Of a DNA stretch of 64,000 nt, positions 1 through 13,188 are shown one piece after another. Position numbers and translations under genes: made by a program. How positions within the stretch are numbered: the first letter of the stretch is position 1; every line of letters begins with the position of its first letter. The notes beneath the pieces were generated by a model. It was not told where the DNA came from. It did no database searches and worked only from the letters and a program-made list of their open reading frames with translations. The stretch comes from Pelodera strongyloides (Eukaryota; Nematoda; Chromadorea; Rhabditida; Rhabditidae). The stretch lies in the NCBI GenBank assembly GCA_036852015.1, contig JAANDG010000095.1, positions 186,001 through 250,000 on the forward strand, read 5' to 3'.

Positions 1-1673
1 CTTACCGCCCAGCAGTGCAATGGGATGGCAGCTTTATTAGGGCTTATGCCAACGAATATCTTCTAATAGGCAGATCCTGTATGTTCCTATCATTGAATGC
101 CTGCCATCTGACGGATAAAACACAGATATTGTCTTTATCGATGTATACTTTCAAGATAACGGTTCCATATGTTGGGAACTTTATCTCTTATACATTATTA
201 TGCTATTTTCAACAAACTCCTTCAGCAGAAGCCCAAGTTCGTTTACTTGAGTTGTTTGTATTTATTAATAATAATCACGCTCTCAAAATAATCAAACAAG
301 TATAATGTGTAATTATCGTTGCACGCATACACATTACTATACAAATTGTCGCACAAGTGGTTATTTGGTACCTGAACGGTTTGTGACGTAGGTACGGGAA
401 ACATAATCAAATCATGGCTAGTGGCTAAAATTGACCAAACTTCTCCCAAAATTTACCAAATAACCTCAGTTTTGGAATCTCACGGCTATATTAATCGCGT
501 CATTCTTAAAACTATGTATTCGTGGTTGGCGTCTGACCCATCGTCATTCGCATTTTATGTTGTAGTCGTTTAAAGCAATGTACCCGCAATATCCGCACAT
601 CATGATAGGACATCAATAAATCATTTAGGAAAATGACGACTGAAATAAATGCATGCATAATGTAATGTTTGAATTTTAATTTCGCCACTTTGTTTTTGCT
701 CAAGGGTTCTGTAACATCATTTAATTAGGTCGAGAAAAATTATAAACATACATGTTTGAATGTACATTTCATTCTCTGAATATTGCCCCCCTTCACATCC
801 ACTCTACTTACTTTCACGAGAAAAGCATGACCAAGGTCGAAGAAAATCGAAATTCGTCAGAAAGGTGAGAACAAAGTGGCGTAAGGCTTTTCCTTTCACT
901 TTCGCTTGTTTCTTCATGACCTGTGAGATTCAATTAGTTCCCTGTGGTTTCTTAGTCGTCCCTGTGCTTTCTTATATGCTTAACTGTGTCATGCTGCTCA
1001 ATGTTGGTTGGCCTTCTGGCGTTTTACATTTCAAACGACTTTGTGTATGGGACACTATGCACAGTACCTAATACCTAAAATATCTAAGATGAAAATACTA
1101 TCAACGATACGCATGTACATTATTGCATGAGATCTTTTGCATTTCATTACGCACTCTTCACTTTCGATTACGCCAGGAACAAAATGATCTGTTCAAAATT
1201 TAGACTTCGCGTGTGATGTTTTGACCTTTAGCATTAAAATACACCGTCAAGCTCACTTATGGGGTTTCCATGTATGCCAAAAACAACTGTGTGCGTTCCC
1301 TTCCAAGTATAGAAAAATTTTTCGTATTTTCCCTGAATTGAATATTTGACATAAGAAATTCAATACGTGGGTGTCACGAAGTCGTAAAATACGGTAAATT
1401 TGTCCGTTTACTTGGAAACACCATTAAATGTAGTGTTCATTCGAGATTTCCTTCCACAACCTACCATTCCCTTGCTGATTTGAATGAGAAAGACTAAGAC
1501 TATTTATTTTTGTTAATTTGGTACATTTGCTATTCTCGCTCTGTATACAGTACTTTTCCCCAAGATTGTCACTTTTCCTGGTTTTTTACGAATAATTTAT
1601 CACATAGCATGGGTTATTCCTCATTCCTTATTTACGAATTCACAGTAAGAAACGACAAGTGGTCGTTGAAACG
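1..1673. other. Left-end intergenic sequence, no gene recognised
   Basis: AT-rich sequence upstream of the FMO gene. Several short open frames occur on both strands (for example 760-1071 on +), but none shows a recognisable domain, splice-bounded exon or signal peptide. A possible trans-splice acceptor (ttcacag, ending at 1645) lies 28 bases before the FMO start codon. The rest is probably FMO promoter and intergenic DNA. Confidence 0.5.
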
Positions 1674-4600
1674 ATGAAAGTTTGTGTGATCGGAGCGGGA
1701 GCAAGTGGGCTTCCCGCAATCAAATCAGCACTCGAATACGGATGCAAGGTAAGTTGTTTATTTGACCATTCATTCATTTATTTGGATTCTCATGGTAAGG
1801 TTTAGAAATAAGCCGACAACTATGTACATTGTGCTTTTTGGTGCGCTATTCAGTGTCAAGTTGGCATGTATTGAGGTTCAGTTTCCGTAGCTTATAACAA
1901 TGCGTGTGGTAGATAATCTTATATTGGAAACTTTTCCGCGAAAACCAGTTTGTTATAACAATGATTCTCAGGGAATTTAATAGGATCAAGTCCACGCAAA
2001 ATGTATATGATTGTGAATGAGTGTGGAACGTACACTAAGCTTTGCTGCCGTAACTTTTGTTGGGAGAACTCTCAAAAAAACGGGAAAAAGAGTTTTCAAT
2101 TTGTTTTCTAAAAATATTTTTAGGTGATATGCTTTGAAAAGTCTGAGGACATTGGAGGATTATGGAGATACAAGCCGAATCCATGCCCAGGTATTGAACT
2201 TATATTTAACTACGGATTGAACAATTCTATTTTTTTGAAGGGAGACAGTGAAGAAGAAACATCTAGTATAACTTTTGCATCTAGGGTTTTTATCAAGTTA
2301 GGCGAATATCGGATTCTTTATACACGCACATTTTGAAACTTTTGAAAAGCATATGCGTAATGGGATTTTTTTATTCAAGGCGAAGGCACTGTCATGAAAA
2401 CGACAGTAATCAACAGTTCAAAAGAAATGTCGGCGTACAGCGACTTTCCACCTCCACCAGAATACGCAAACTATATGCACAACAGTCAACTGTTGAAGTA
2501 CCTCCGGTCATATGCAGCACAGTGAGCATTAATATTATAATGAAAAGGGTCATAAAGTGCTCTCTGCCATATATCAACCGAATCGGTGGAAAGCTTTGAA
2601 ATTTAAATCAGCATTGTACCTGCTTTTCGCGGTACTCTAGTTATGAAGCACCACAGTGTACGACGGCAAACTCTCGTCAAACACTGTGTTCTTTTCGTGG
2701 TGCCCGTCCAAGTTGAGAAACGAGGACGGGAACGCTTTTTTTCCATACATAAGGGTAACTGAGTTATTTTTTTCCATTTACTGCTATTTTCATACTTTCT
2801 ATTGTTTGTGGTTTTGTCCAAACTATTAGTAGACAAAAAAAAACCAAAACAAGGTACAATAGTAAAGCTACAATAGTAAAGCAAGGTGCTCGCTTTAAGC
2901 CATCCGGCCATTAATCTGCACAGAAAGCCGAATCAGACTAATTGTTCCGTGCTTTGTACAATGACGATCTTTGTTTCATGGGACTATCTTACAGCAATTA
3001 GACACATTAAAGTGGCATTTACCATTAAATTTACAGTTTCGATCTGAATCGTCACATTAAATTCAAGCACGAGGTACTGAATGTGCGAAGGGTGCCAGAT
3101 TTCGAGGACACAGGCAAATGGCAGGTGACATGGAGGGATGTGACGTAAGTATTCTAGATGTCATAATCCGTGTACCTTTGAAACTAAATGGTTTTGAGAA
3201 TCCGTTCTTATATAGTTGAAGCTCTAGTTCGAATTAAGAAACAACAACTCGATGACTGACATATTCGATGGTGTGATGGTTTGTACCGGGCATCATACGG
3301 AGGAATACTGGCCAACACCGTTTCACGGGCAGAAAGCGTTCGCTGGGAAGATTATGCACAGTCACGAGTACAAGGATTGCAAGGTGCACTCATCCACGCC
3401 TGTTTCTCTAATACAAGCCGTTAACCATCTCCTGGCAAAGTGCACATCTCTTACAGTATACTTATTTCATACTTTGTTTGCAAAACTTTGAACTAGCATA
3501 TCATTTGCTCGAGAATTTCACCAATGGCATTCAAAAGACCAAGCATTGAGAATCATGATGGAAATAATTAATAATGTATCATTTTATGTTTAGGGATTCG
3601 AAGACAAAAAGGTTGTTGTGGTTGGCATTGGAAACAGTGGAGCCGACATATCTGTTGAACTGAGCAAAGTGGCCAGTCAGGTTCGTTGTTTGTATGTAGT
3701 ACCTTTATTTCAGCATTGATTTGAATAACACTCCGATCCAAAAAATAGCTTTCATAACCAAGCTCATCTTTAGGTATTTCTCTCCACCCGATCGGGAGCT
3801 TGGGTGATGAACCGTGTGTGGGACTTTGGAGAACCTTCGGATGTCGCTTATCTCAACAGGTGAAAAGTGTACTATGGATACTATGGTCGTTTTTGAATAG
3901 GAACACGTATTGAATACGTACAATAAGTAACTAATAACGGTTTATTGGTTAACAATCAATACAAAAAAAGAACGTCAACCAAAGGGAACCCTAAGACCCC
4001 GCGCTTCACAACGCGAAAGTACTTACTAGGGACCAAATATATAGCTGTGTGTTCTGAACTGGCATATTAATTTACAAACAAACAAACATGCATATTAATT
4101 TACAAACAAATTACACAAGGAAAAACATAAACTTAAGACATAAGACAAAACACATAAAGACAAACTACAAACATGATAAAACTAAGGCGCGAAAACATAA
4201 GAACATAAACATATAACCTACATGACAAACTAACTCAAGATGACAACAAAACGAGACATATGTCCCATTGTCATAATACATACATGTTCCTTAAGTTCTT
4301 TCACGATAAGGCTTGTAATGAGACCGCCTATTTCAGATTTACCACGTTTATGCGAAAAATGGTTCCCTTCAGCTTTGAAAACTTCGTCATGGAGAACAAG
4401 CTGAATGCCAGGTTTTTTTAGTGTATATTGTCGTGCTTACCATATTGCACCACGTTGTAAAGAAGTTCAGTGTTTCTTAATTTACTCAACTTTGATTTGC
4501 AGATTTGACCACGGCCGATTTGGTTTGCTTCCCAACCATCGGGTGCTGGAAGCTCATGTGACTGTGAATGATGAACTGCCGAATAGAATTGCTTCAGGAA

Positions 4601-6062
4601 CTGTTATTGTAAGTGGTGCTTGATGTTGGTTGTTGTTACCTCCCCAGAAACTGTTTCCAAAATGGACCTCAAAGCTTTTACTCCTATTATTAATTCCACA
4701 ACAGGTGCAATTCAGGTCAAACCAAACATCGGGTCGTTCACCGAGAACCAGGTTGTCTTTGATGACGGGACAGAAGAGGACATTGATATTGTGAGTTCTT
4801 TCAATCAATCACAAGACTATTTGTTAAGTTGTTAATCGCTCCTATTCAAAAGAGTAGCAATAATTAGTAGTCAAATAACCTTATCAAAAAATATATTTCA
4901 GGTCATTTTCGCAACCGGCTATTCTTTCCACTTCCCAATGTTGGAAGAAGGCAAATTGATTCCGGTCAAGGAAAACAGTGTGGTGTTGTACAAAAATATG
5001 TACCCAATCGACCTATACCCCCAGGTATGTTTCAGCTTTGATAAAACGCTTGTTAGTATGGTGCAAATAAGCCTTCAATTTGTCCATAACACAATCTTTG
5101 TCAAACAATTGTCCTGTTTAGAATAGCTTGGCAGTGATCGGTCTCATTCAACCAGTTGGATCAATAATGCCCATTTCGGAAATACAAACTCGGTACGTTT
5201 GCCGACTCATCTATTACGTTATTTGCTTCAGCCCAATAAAGCGTTCAGCTAAAAAAATAGCACTCTCGTCTGATATAATGCAGCAAATAAATAAATGGAA
5301 TCTTGGAAAACCTAGACACTTTCAGACAACTTCATGACCACTACTTATAATAGAAATCAAGCATGCAAGCAAGCAGATCTCCTTTTGTAGGCTTTTTATG
5401 GCAGTACTCACTGAAAACTGCAAGCTTCCCAATCGCGAAGGAATGATGAAAGACATTCAACGGAGAATGCGGTACAATGCGAAGTTTGTCAAGAGCCGGA
5501 GGCACACAATTCAGGTCTAGCTTTGAAACATCATTCCAGCATTTGTGTGTTACTTTATGACATGCATCATAAATAGGAGCTGGTTTCTGGAATTTACTCA
5601 AGTGCATTTTTGCAGGTTGAATATGTGGACTACATGGAGGATGTTGCCAAACTTCTGGGGTGTTGTCCTAAGATTTCAACTAGGTGGGTGGCCGATCCAC
5701 AACTCGCTCGAGTGCTGACATTCCACGGACAAGCACCTTATCAATACAGGCTCGATGTGAGTACTATGTGCTCTTTCATATTTGTTCTCGCAACAATATA
5801 CGGCTATTGATGTGTATCTGACTTAATTCTTATCTTTTTTTATACAAAGCCACAAAAGGATATCGAATAAGTGAGGGCGGAAGACTAACTATATTTTATT
5901 GATCGCTTGAAGGGTCCTCACAAATGGGACGGAGCTCGTGATGCCCTTCTGGGAATGGAAGACAGAATATTCAACACAACTCGCACGAGAAGAACAAAGG
6001 AGACTGAAAAGAGCAAGCCGATCCTAAAGGTCACCTATGTTTACAGAGCGTTTGTTGCATAA
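1674..6062 (+). CDS. Flavin-containing monooxygenase (FMO), 15 exons, 524 aa
   Basis: An FAD- and NADPH-dependent enzyme that oxygenates nitrogen or sulfur in xenobiotics and metabolites. Exons: 1674-1748, 2124-2190, 2380-2521, 3037-3144, 3239-3383, 3594-3680, 3774-3859, 4337-4411, 4503-4608, 4716-4790, 4902-5024, 5122-5192, 5391-5514, 5616-5756, 5913-6062; all phases agree and the stop is TAA. Seen in the protein: FAD-binding GAGASG at residues 7-12; the FMO signature FxGxxxHxxxY at 165-175; NADPH-binding GIGNSG at 190-195; and ATGY at 326-329. Length matches the family (about 530). The C terminus ends in VAYRAFV-like polar sequence rather than a long hydrophobic anchor. Intron 7 (3860-4336) carries a dispersed repeat. 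Exon 10 could start at an earlier acceptor (4704), but that reading loses the family frame. Identity is secure; which FMO paralogue it is cannot be told. Confidence 0.95.
3922..4044 (-). repeat. Dispersed repeat in FMO intron 7, related to the 34-kb element
   Basis: The reverse complement of this stretch matches 33938-34024 plus 34187-34224 closely: shared blocks include CCCTAGTAAGT, CGCGTTGTGAAGC and TTAGGGTTCCCTTTGG, then GATTGTTAACCAATA. This is the uninterrupted copy. The copy at 34 kb is split by an inserted hairpin. It probably is a non-autonomous transposon fragment; no coding capacity is seen. An AC-rich low-complexity tract (ACATAAAC-like) follows to about 4260. Confidence 0.75.
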
Positions 6063-6886
6063 ACCGCCAGTTCTGCCTAGGAAGCGATTTAAGAAACCAA
6101 ATAAGTCACAAATCATTTATTTTCCTGCCTTTTTTGTTTCATTATCTTTGTGTGATTTCCATGTGATTTAGAATCTGCGACGTATGAATTATCCGATTAC
6201 AAACATCAGGGCTTTATTGTATTTTTCTGTTCCAGAAAAATGGTGCCGTTTACCTAATATGTTTCATATATGCATGTTCGTTTCATTCGGCTGTGGTTGT
6301 AAAGAATGTTTCACAAAGCAAACTCTATTTGTTAACGGTGAAGTTGCAGATATCATTTTCATAAACAAGCAAATTTATTGTGCTTTTGATGCAACCTCAG
6401 GTCCGGTCCGGTCTTATAATTTGTTTAATTTCCCGAGTTGACTTGTTTTTCAGATTTGATAAACGCAAAAAGTGCTTGATTATATCAGTTTGCCTTCCGC
6501 AATATTTCTCCCTCTCGCTTGTATTTTTAAAACAAATTGGTTTGGTCGATTGTTTTCATAATCCGATTTTTTTGATGAAAGACATTGTTTTATTTTCAAT
6601 ATACACTTATTAAATATAACCATTGGTTCTGGTAAAACGCCATGGGCACACTTTGGAAACAGATGATCGGGAAAAGGCAACGAACGATAAAGAGCGATCA
6701 TGAATTATTAGCGGGAGTATTTAAAAAGTAAATATTATCTATTATTCAGCGAAAGGATAACGATTGTTATTATAATCTATCTAGCGAACGCAAATATGCC
6801 GCCTAGAAGGTTCATTCACATTATTTGCACTATGTAAACAAAACATGTGATAAAAATGTAGTGTACCGTTATTATTGACGGTATTG
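6063..6886. other. Intergenic space between convergent FMO and ZP genes
   Basis: The two flanking genes converge here, so this stretch should hold both 3' UTRs. Open frames at 6184-6441 and 6380-6613 have no recognisable content. No RNA gene or repeat was identified. Confidence 0.5.
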
Positions 6887-9373
6887 CTAGTTGTCAAATT
6901 TGTAAATTCTTTTCCTGAGCTGCGAGCATGAGATAAATGCAAGAGTCGAGATGATCAATAAAATACCCGCAACTGAGATTGATAATACAAGTGCTGGTAT
7001 ACATACTGTTGTTTTTGCGAGGAAGCTTAACGTGGAGCTTTGTGCAGCTGGGAGTGATTCATCCTGAAATATTCACTTGCATACACTGTTTTGGAATGGC
7101 TACCAAACCAACATTGTGCGAAGAAATTTCTTCCGTAATTATTTTCATTTTTAAATAAAACAAACCACAATAGTCGCGTTCTCTAAAACGATCATGTCCG
7201 CTCCGACCCTCTTTTCCTCCAAACTATCAACCATATTGATTGATGCGAGTACTTCGACCGTCTGTCTATCACCCTTCTTCAAACTGAAATGAACCATTTC
7301 TAAAACCGTGTTAGATCCTTCCCGGTGTAGCAATTTCACCAATCGAAGTTGCGAATACTAAAATACTCTCAATATTTCACCACTTGAATCATATGTGTTT
7401 GAAAGAAACTTACCCGTGAACGAATTTCGGATGACCATCGTGCTTGCTGATTTCCTGGGCAGTTCTCTTGGATCTTCCACAACTCTGAATGAATGATGCT
7501 CTGGAACTCCAATCATGGCAACCTGATATTAAGCGCATGATCCATGATTATAATGCTGAGAAATATGTACATAAGAAGACACCTACAGCTGGAATGAGGT
7601 CATCGCATTCGCCGGTTTCCTTCTTGCACAATTCTATCACACATTCGTAGTTGAGAACAGAAGTGTCACTGAACTTGTAGCCCCACGTCTCAGCGAAGGC
7701 CTACAATGAAATGGATCAGTGATCCTTGATAGAACACTTGGTGGTACTTTGATGGTGAGGCCCAATGTTTTAGGGAACGTTGATGTTCACGACAAGATCA
7801 TTGGAAGTGACCATAATCTAACAACAATTTAAGCACGCAAAACGTCACAAACCCTGGACATCGACTTATCGTATTCTAGGTTTGGTTGAATCAGCGGATC
7901 AATAGCGCAGCCGTCCAAATCCACCTGGAAATATACAATTTAATAATAATATATCATGAGCAACTTGAAACTCTTTGACTACTTTCCATGACAGGTGCCA
8001 AAACTCATGCACTTTTTTACGGGTACAATGAAGCTATTTGGATTTCCTTAACTTAAGGGAAGAAGTCTAAAACATTGCCACACTAATGAATATTCCACTT
8101 TAATAAGGTTCAACATATTCTTTTCATACCAGATCAAATTTGTATCCCTTTCCGTCGGTCACTGAACAGGAATGCACCAATAAGCCATGGTCGTTCCCCT
8201 CGCATTCCCACACGTGAAAGATGCTGTCACCAACTTGACCGAAGCTAAATATAATATTCTTGATTTATTTTTACATCAGTAATATTTGCCTTCATGAGGC
8301 CCTTGAATGCCACATGCGCGCGCATTAGCACATGCGTTTTATGAACGACCAGGAGGAATATATACTTACGCTGCTGGTGGCCCATCAGGGCTTCCCATTC
8401 GAATTCCGTAAGAGCACGTCGGTAGAGGCGCAGTATCAGCTAGCTCCGTTGTGGCAAGACCGGCAATTTCTATAAATAAAAATGTTTGACTTCCATGTAA
8501 TACATGCTTGGCTTCCATGTAATACAATTCCAGCGCTCTAGGCAGTATTGCAACCAACCGATCGAATTTGTCAACCTCCTCGCAGACCGGAAGAAGCACA
8601 TACATCTGTAGGCTCTGTCAGCCTTGGTGACGAATGTACCATGGAACGAAACGACAATTGTGAGTGAGAACATTATTCCCTGCAACAGATTCCAGTTTCA
8701 CAAGCCTCCAATTTACATACGTGGACGTGCCAAATATCAAAATCCCCTCAAAAAAAATTGGACCCTGAGTTCCACGTTATCTATGTGTGATAATTGTATT
8801 TGTGAATAATGTGGTGTTTATAGAAATTAAGCCTATTAAACTGCCAAATAAGCACACTCACATCCAATTTTCCCGATACTCGATGTCTTTGCATTGTACA
8901 GTCACCATTTTCCACCATCATTGAGAATCTGCAAGTTTATCTAATGTGCATGATAAAAACAAACAAGTGGTTATAAACATAACTGGACAACAAGGTAATC
9001 CTTCACCTTGACTGATTTGAATTTCGTGCAAAGCTTCTGGAACACCTGTCGTCATCGGATAGTCCTTGCACATATACACGACCACTGAATGGTTTCCGTG
9101 TCTTGAATGTTAGCGCAAGCATTGTATCTTCACAGTCAACCTGAAACAAGCTATTGATAATCACTTGCCTTACTGGTGAGGTCTGCGCTCCGGACAAGGA
9201 GGACAATTTTGGGCCTTCTTTGATCTGAAACAGTTTTTTAACGCTAGCCCATTTTAAAAAATGCGTAATTAACTTGCCTTTGGCTCGCCGAGCACTTCAT
9301 TGTCGATCAAAAAGTTTCCACCGTTCGCTAATGACACATATGCCACTAGAAACATAAACGATGAGGAAATCAT
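6887..9373 (-). CDS. ZP-domain cuticlin-like membrane protein, 11 exons, 412 aa
   Basis: Cuticlin-like zona pellucida (ZP) proteins polymerise in nematode cuticle or apical extracellular matrix. Exons on minus: 9373-9278, 9140-9007, 8928-8862, 8679-8559, 8469-8370, 8244-8130, 7924-7853, 7700-7587, 7522-7414, 7299-7166, 7063-6887. Residues 1-17 form a signal peptide. The ZP domain starts at GEPKVDCED (about residue 29) and includes the motifs GRVYVQGL and FVTKADRAYR plus regularly spaced cysteines. The last exon encodes a transmembrane helix (CIPALVLSISVAGILLIIST) and a basic tail, the usual ZP anchor. Intron 1 uses a GC donor (GCAAGT): reading straight through would insert about 36 non-ZP residues between GEPK and VDC. 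The exon 9/10 junction is the least certain: a short extra exon at about 7359-7342 is possible. Which cuticlin paralogue it is remains unknown. Confidence 0.9.
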
Positions 9374-11225
9374 TTTAATTATGTTATGACTGGCAGAATA
9401 CAAATATCTTGGGTCGTGTTTGTTGTAGTTATTTGTTCGAAATGATAGGCGGGTGCTCGTTCAGATTATGTTTATTGGAGTTAATGAGCCGTGTGAGAAT
9501 CTTGGTTATTATCCCGAATATTGTTTATTCTTCCTGCGTGGGCGGGTGGTTCGCATCCTCAGTATCAAGGAGGGCATCTATCGGCTGGCCGTAGGAGGTA
9601 TATCTATACAAGATCACATAGGACAAGAGTCAGTGAGGGAGATTTACGCGTGTTTGATGGTCATTAGAACGGAGATAACAAACCGACAAGTGCAATGCAA
9701 CAACAATGCTAATACGCACCCTTGGTAACACTAAGAGGAAATTATGAGACATGTTGTGAAAGAGGGGGAAGAAGTTCTCTTATATAGCGTAAGCACAAAA
9801 TTGCCCAGAACTACTTAATGATAAATGATCACATCCCCAAGCTTTAATTAGTTTCTTTAACGAGATACCTATAGTCCATTCACCAACTTGTTGAGTTAAT
9901 ACAAAATATGCAGGATTTATCGACATTTTGTTACCATTACCTAACCGAAGGATATACGTTTTATTTGTAATTCAATTATTACCAGACAATGTATAAAAAT
10001 CTACTTTTTTATTTGTAGTCCGCCATTCAGTCGGGTGATGATCATTTTCCGGTTCTTGGTCGAGCAGCGATATTGGTATTATATATGCAGGGAGTTGTTA
10101 TTCCGTTCTACTCCCAATTCAGTGTTGTGCCATGCCATGCCCTCACACACACACAAACAATGTTCCGGCCCCCACATAGACAACTACGACTAGTTCATCT
10201 ACAAGTACATTACCGGACATGCATTTTCCAAATGTAATTATCAAAAATGTTCTTTGAGAGGTTAAATGAGATCGTATCTTGAAGCTGATCATATCATTAT
10301 TTTGAAAAGCGAATAATCAGCACTAGAAGGTAAACAAACATTCAGAAGACACGAACGAATTTTTTTCGGTTGTTTTTCTATAACTGAACACCCATATTGA
10401 TGAAAATATGTACTTATGGTCTAGCTTGTTCTTCAGTTTTTTTTTTGCGATACGTGGCCATAATTACTTTCCATTCTAGTTGTTATTTACAATCTGACCA
10501 TGGTGCATGTTTGCTTCGAAGTTCTGCCGAAAAATGTGTCGAAATCCCGCACTTTTCCTCGCAAGCTATTTATTGCGAGCTTCTTTATTTGGTCAAGGTT
10601 ACGACTTTCACTAAATCTCTTTCCCTCACGATCTCTAAAGATTACTAAAGAGTCAGAATTTAGAAGTTGTCTATTGTAGTTTATCATTTATGTGTAGTAG
10701 TTGTATATATATGTAGCTTATAGTGGTGATTTATTCCAGCATTTCATGGAAATATGTGTGGAGACTTTTGATTACATCGTGTTATCGTTATCATTTCTCT
10801 TTCCACTGTATGTAAATTGTAGGCTTGTGCTAGCGCCAATCACATATATATATAGGTCCTATAAAAGATAATCGCCTTTCAGAAACGCATTGAATATGTA
10901 TTTTTGACTGATGGTCATAATTCGGAAAGCCATTGTCTGTGTAAATTGAGTACAATTCAATTCAGCCGTAATTTAATTAAAATTTGTATGTGGGTAGCGT
11001 ATAGATTAAACCCAAAACATTATACAGTTTTAAAGGTTGGAATGCAAAGGAATATCTAAATTTAATTCGTAAAGAACATATTTTTCTTTATTCGTTTGCT
11101 TCATCTCTTAATATTTTCTATTCTTTCTCTTCCTATTCCTCTCTCTTTTTCACCTTTCTATCTGTTTTCGATCCCTTCTTCTCTCTTTTTCAATTGTTTT
11201 CATTGAATATTGCATTGCACAAGGC

Positions 11226-11267
<42 letters not shown>

Positions 11268-11585
11268 CTCTCTTTCCATTACTTTCCATCAAAACAAAGT
11301 ACGAAAGCTTCTGTTTTGCGTTTGATATTCTCTTGTTTTTATGAACAAAGGTGAAAGACCAATCTCTCAATCATACTTTACTGAATCGGTTTTTTCCAGT
11401 AAGTACTTTTTTCAGTTATATTTTTACCTGTTTGGTTAATTGACCGTGCATATTATTAGTTGATTTCTGGCAGATAATCATATGTTCTGATGAAGTAGTT
11501 CTAATAAGGATAATATTCTGAAGTTTACCGTAACCGTAGTTTTTTCCTCTAGAAACGATAGTTCCTGTAGTTTTTGCTTTTACAG
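9374..11585. other. Intergenic region between divergent ZP and GST genes
   Basis: This stretch separates two divergently transcribed genes and should contain both promoters. It holds pyrimidine-rich sequence from 11095 to 11290 with a TC microsatellite. An open frame at 9453-9728 on + contains a CENLGYYPEYC-like stretch but no splice or start context that supports it. The segment TTTTTGCTTTTACAG ending at 11585 is a strong splice acceptor that abuts the GST start codon, consistent with spliced-leader addition. Confidence 0.5.
11226..11266 (+). repeat. TC dinucleotide microsatellite
   Basis: An uninterrupted run of about 19 CT/TC units within a longer pyrimidine-rich tract roughly 330 bases upstream of the GST start codon. 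Length is likely variable between individuals. Confidence 0.9.
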
Positions 11586-13188
11586 ATGACTGAATACAAG
11601 CTCTATTACTTCATCAACCGTGGTCGTGCCGAGGCAATTCGTCATCTATTCAAGATTGCAGGAGTGCAATTCGTTGATGAAAAGCTGAACCAGGAGACAT
11701 GGCCTCCGCTTAAAAATGGTATGCCTTTCGTCTTACTTGAGTGTCAATCAACGATTCAATTTCGATGTATTAACTAACGCTAACTGATCGTGAATTCAGA
11801 CATGCCCATCTACCAAGTTCCCGTCCTTGATGTAAACGGAACAAAAATTGGACAGTCCGTTGCAGTTCTTCGTTTCCTCGGAAACGAGTTTGGTATGTTG
11901 AAGGAACCTCATTAACACAAACATTAAAAGGATAACGGACTTGAAAAGAGGATACTAGGAAATCAAACATTACTTTTTCTTTATGTGATGTCGTAAAACA
12001 CTAAGCTACAGTAACAAAAACGTTCAAAGGTAACACCGCTATTTACGTAACATAACATTACATTTATTACGAACGTAAAATTTTGCACAAGTTTTGTCAA
12101 GGTAATACCACATTGAATAACTATTAAACGTGAAAATGCAATTCTGACTGAAATAAAAGCACAAATAAAAACATTGTAGATTTACAGGAATAGGCGAGGG
12201 TTACTCTCAGTCAGTCATAAGTGAAGTTCTATGGATAAGACAGTGCCTGCGAACATTCCTAGTCACCCGAGGGATTATGAGTTTGATACGACCACGTCGA
12301 GAGGACAGATTAGAATTCCGGAATTTGTACATTCGTCTTATACGCATTTCCTTGGTTGTAATTTGTGTTGTAGGTCTGACCGGCAAGTCGAACCTTGAGA
12401 AGGCTCGCCTGGATATGATCGCAGAAGTGATCTCTGAGTGCAATAATGACCCGGCAATTGCTCATTGGCCTTATGTGCTCATGGGGGTGAGCTCCAAAAC
12501 GAAGAACAAGGTAAGACACTGTTTGAGGTGTATGTGGTATTATGGTTTATTTTTTTTGTGTATTTTGAAAATGACAACTGTTTAATATAATTATCTTTGT
12601 ACCAAAAAAATGAATACCGCTATTTATTCGTAAAAAAAATACATTTAAGGAGGAATACTTCCGTTCGGAGGTGCGCCCGGCAGTAGAGAAGCACGCACAA
12701 CTTGTCGAGAAATTTCTGCTCGAAAACGGCAACAATGGACTTTTCCTGGGCGACAAGGTAACATAACGCTCTATCACTCTTCTTGGAAACACTGAAATAA
12801 AAAAGTGCATTGCAAGAAAATCGCACATTGTGTGTGATAGGGGGTTGATTAAGATCAAAAGTACAGTTCAGGATGTGATGGATTTATTAATACATAATAA
12901 TCCTACAAAGTAATGAAGTCCAATCATTCACTGCTAACATAGAGTAAGTGATAGAAAGCAGAATTCATTTATTCGCATTCATTTAGTCTTATTTTTGTGT
13001 TCAACTCTGGTTGTCTTTAGGAAACCTGGGTGGACATTTACGCCGCTGAGACATTTTCCAAATTTGTCGACTTTGGAGAACCAAATGCACTGGAGGCATT
13101 CCCTCACATTAAGGAAATGATTGACAGAATCCACAATCTTCCGGCTATCAAGAAGCATCTTGAGGAAAGAGAAAAGACTGTCTGTTAA
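11586..13188 (+). CDS. Glutathione S-transferase, nematode sigma-like type, 5 exons, 212 aa
   Basis: A cytosolic enzyme that conjugates glutathione to electrophiles and lipid peroxidation products. Exons: 11586-11718, 11800-11892, 12374-12510, 12650-12757, 13021-13188; phases agree and the stop is TAA. The N-terminal thioredoxin-like domain carries the catalytic Tyr8 context (YKLYYFINRGRAEAIRHLF) and the glutathione-binding segment IYQVPVLDVNGTKIGQSVAV, with the cis-Pro in QVPVL. The C-terminal helical domain includes FLGDKETWVDIYAAE, the usual N-capping region. Length is normal for the family (about 206-210). The start codon directly follows a TTTTACAG acceptor, so no 5' UTR exon is needed if the transcript is trans-spliced. 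A neighbouring FMO gene suggests nothing more than proximity of two detoxification genes. Confidence 0.95.

Noticed and set aside
9142..9206. Read-through of the ZP gene intron 1 (GAQTSPVRQVIINSLFQ before VDCED)
   Set aside because: It would break the expected GEP-x-VxC junction of the ZP domain, and the inner GTAAGG...TTTCAG intron would be only 33 bases.
9453..9728. 91-codon open frame on + with CENLGYYPEYC
   Set aside because: Open for its length but overlapping another open frame, with no signal peptide, splice sites or family resemblance; likely chance in the ZP/GST promoter region.
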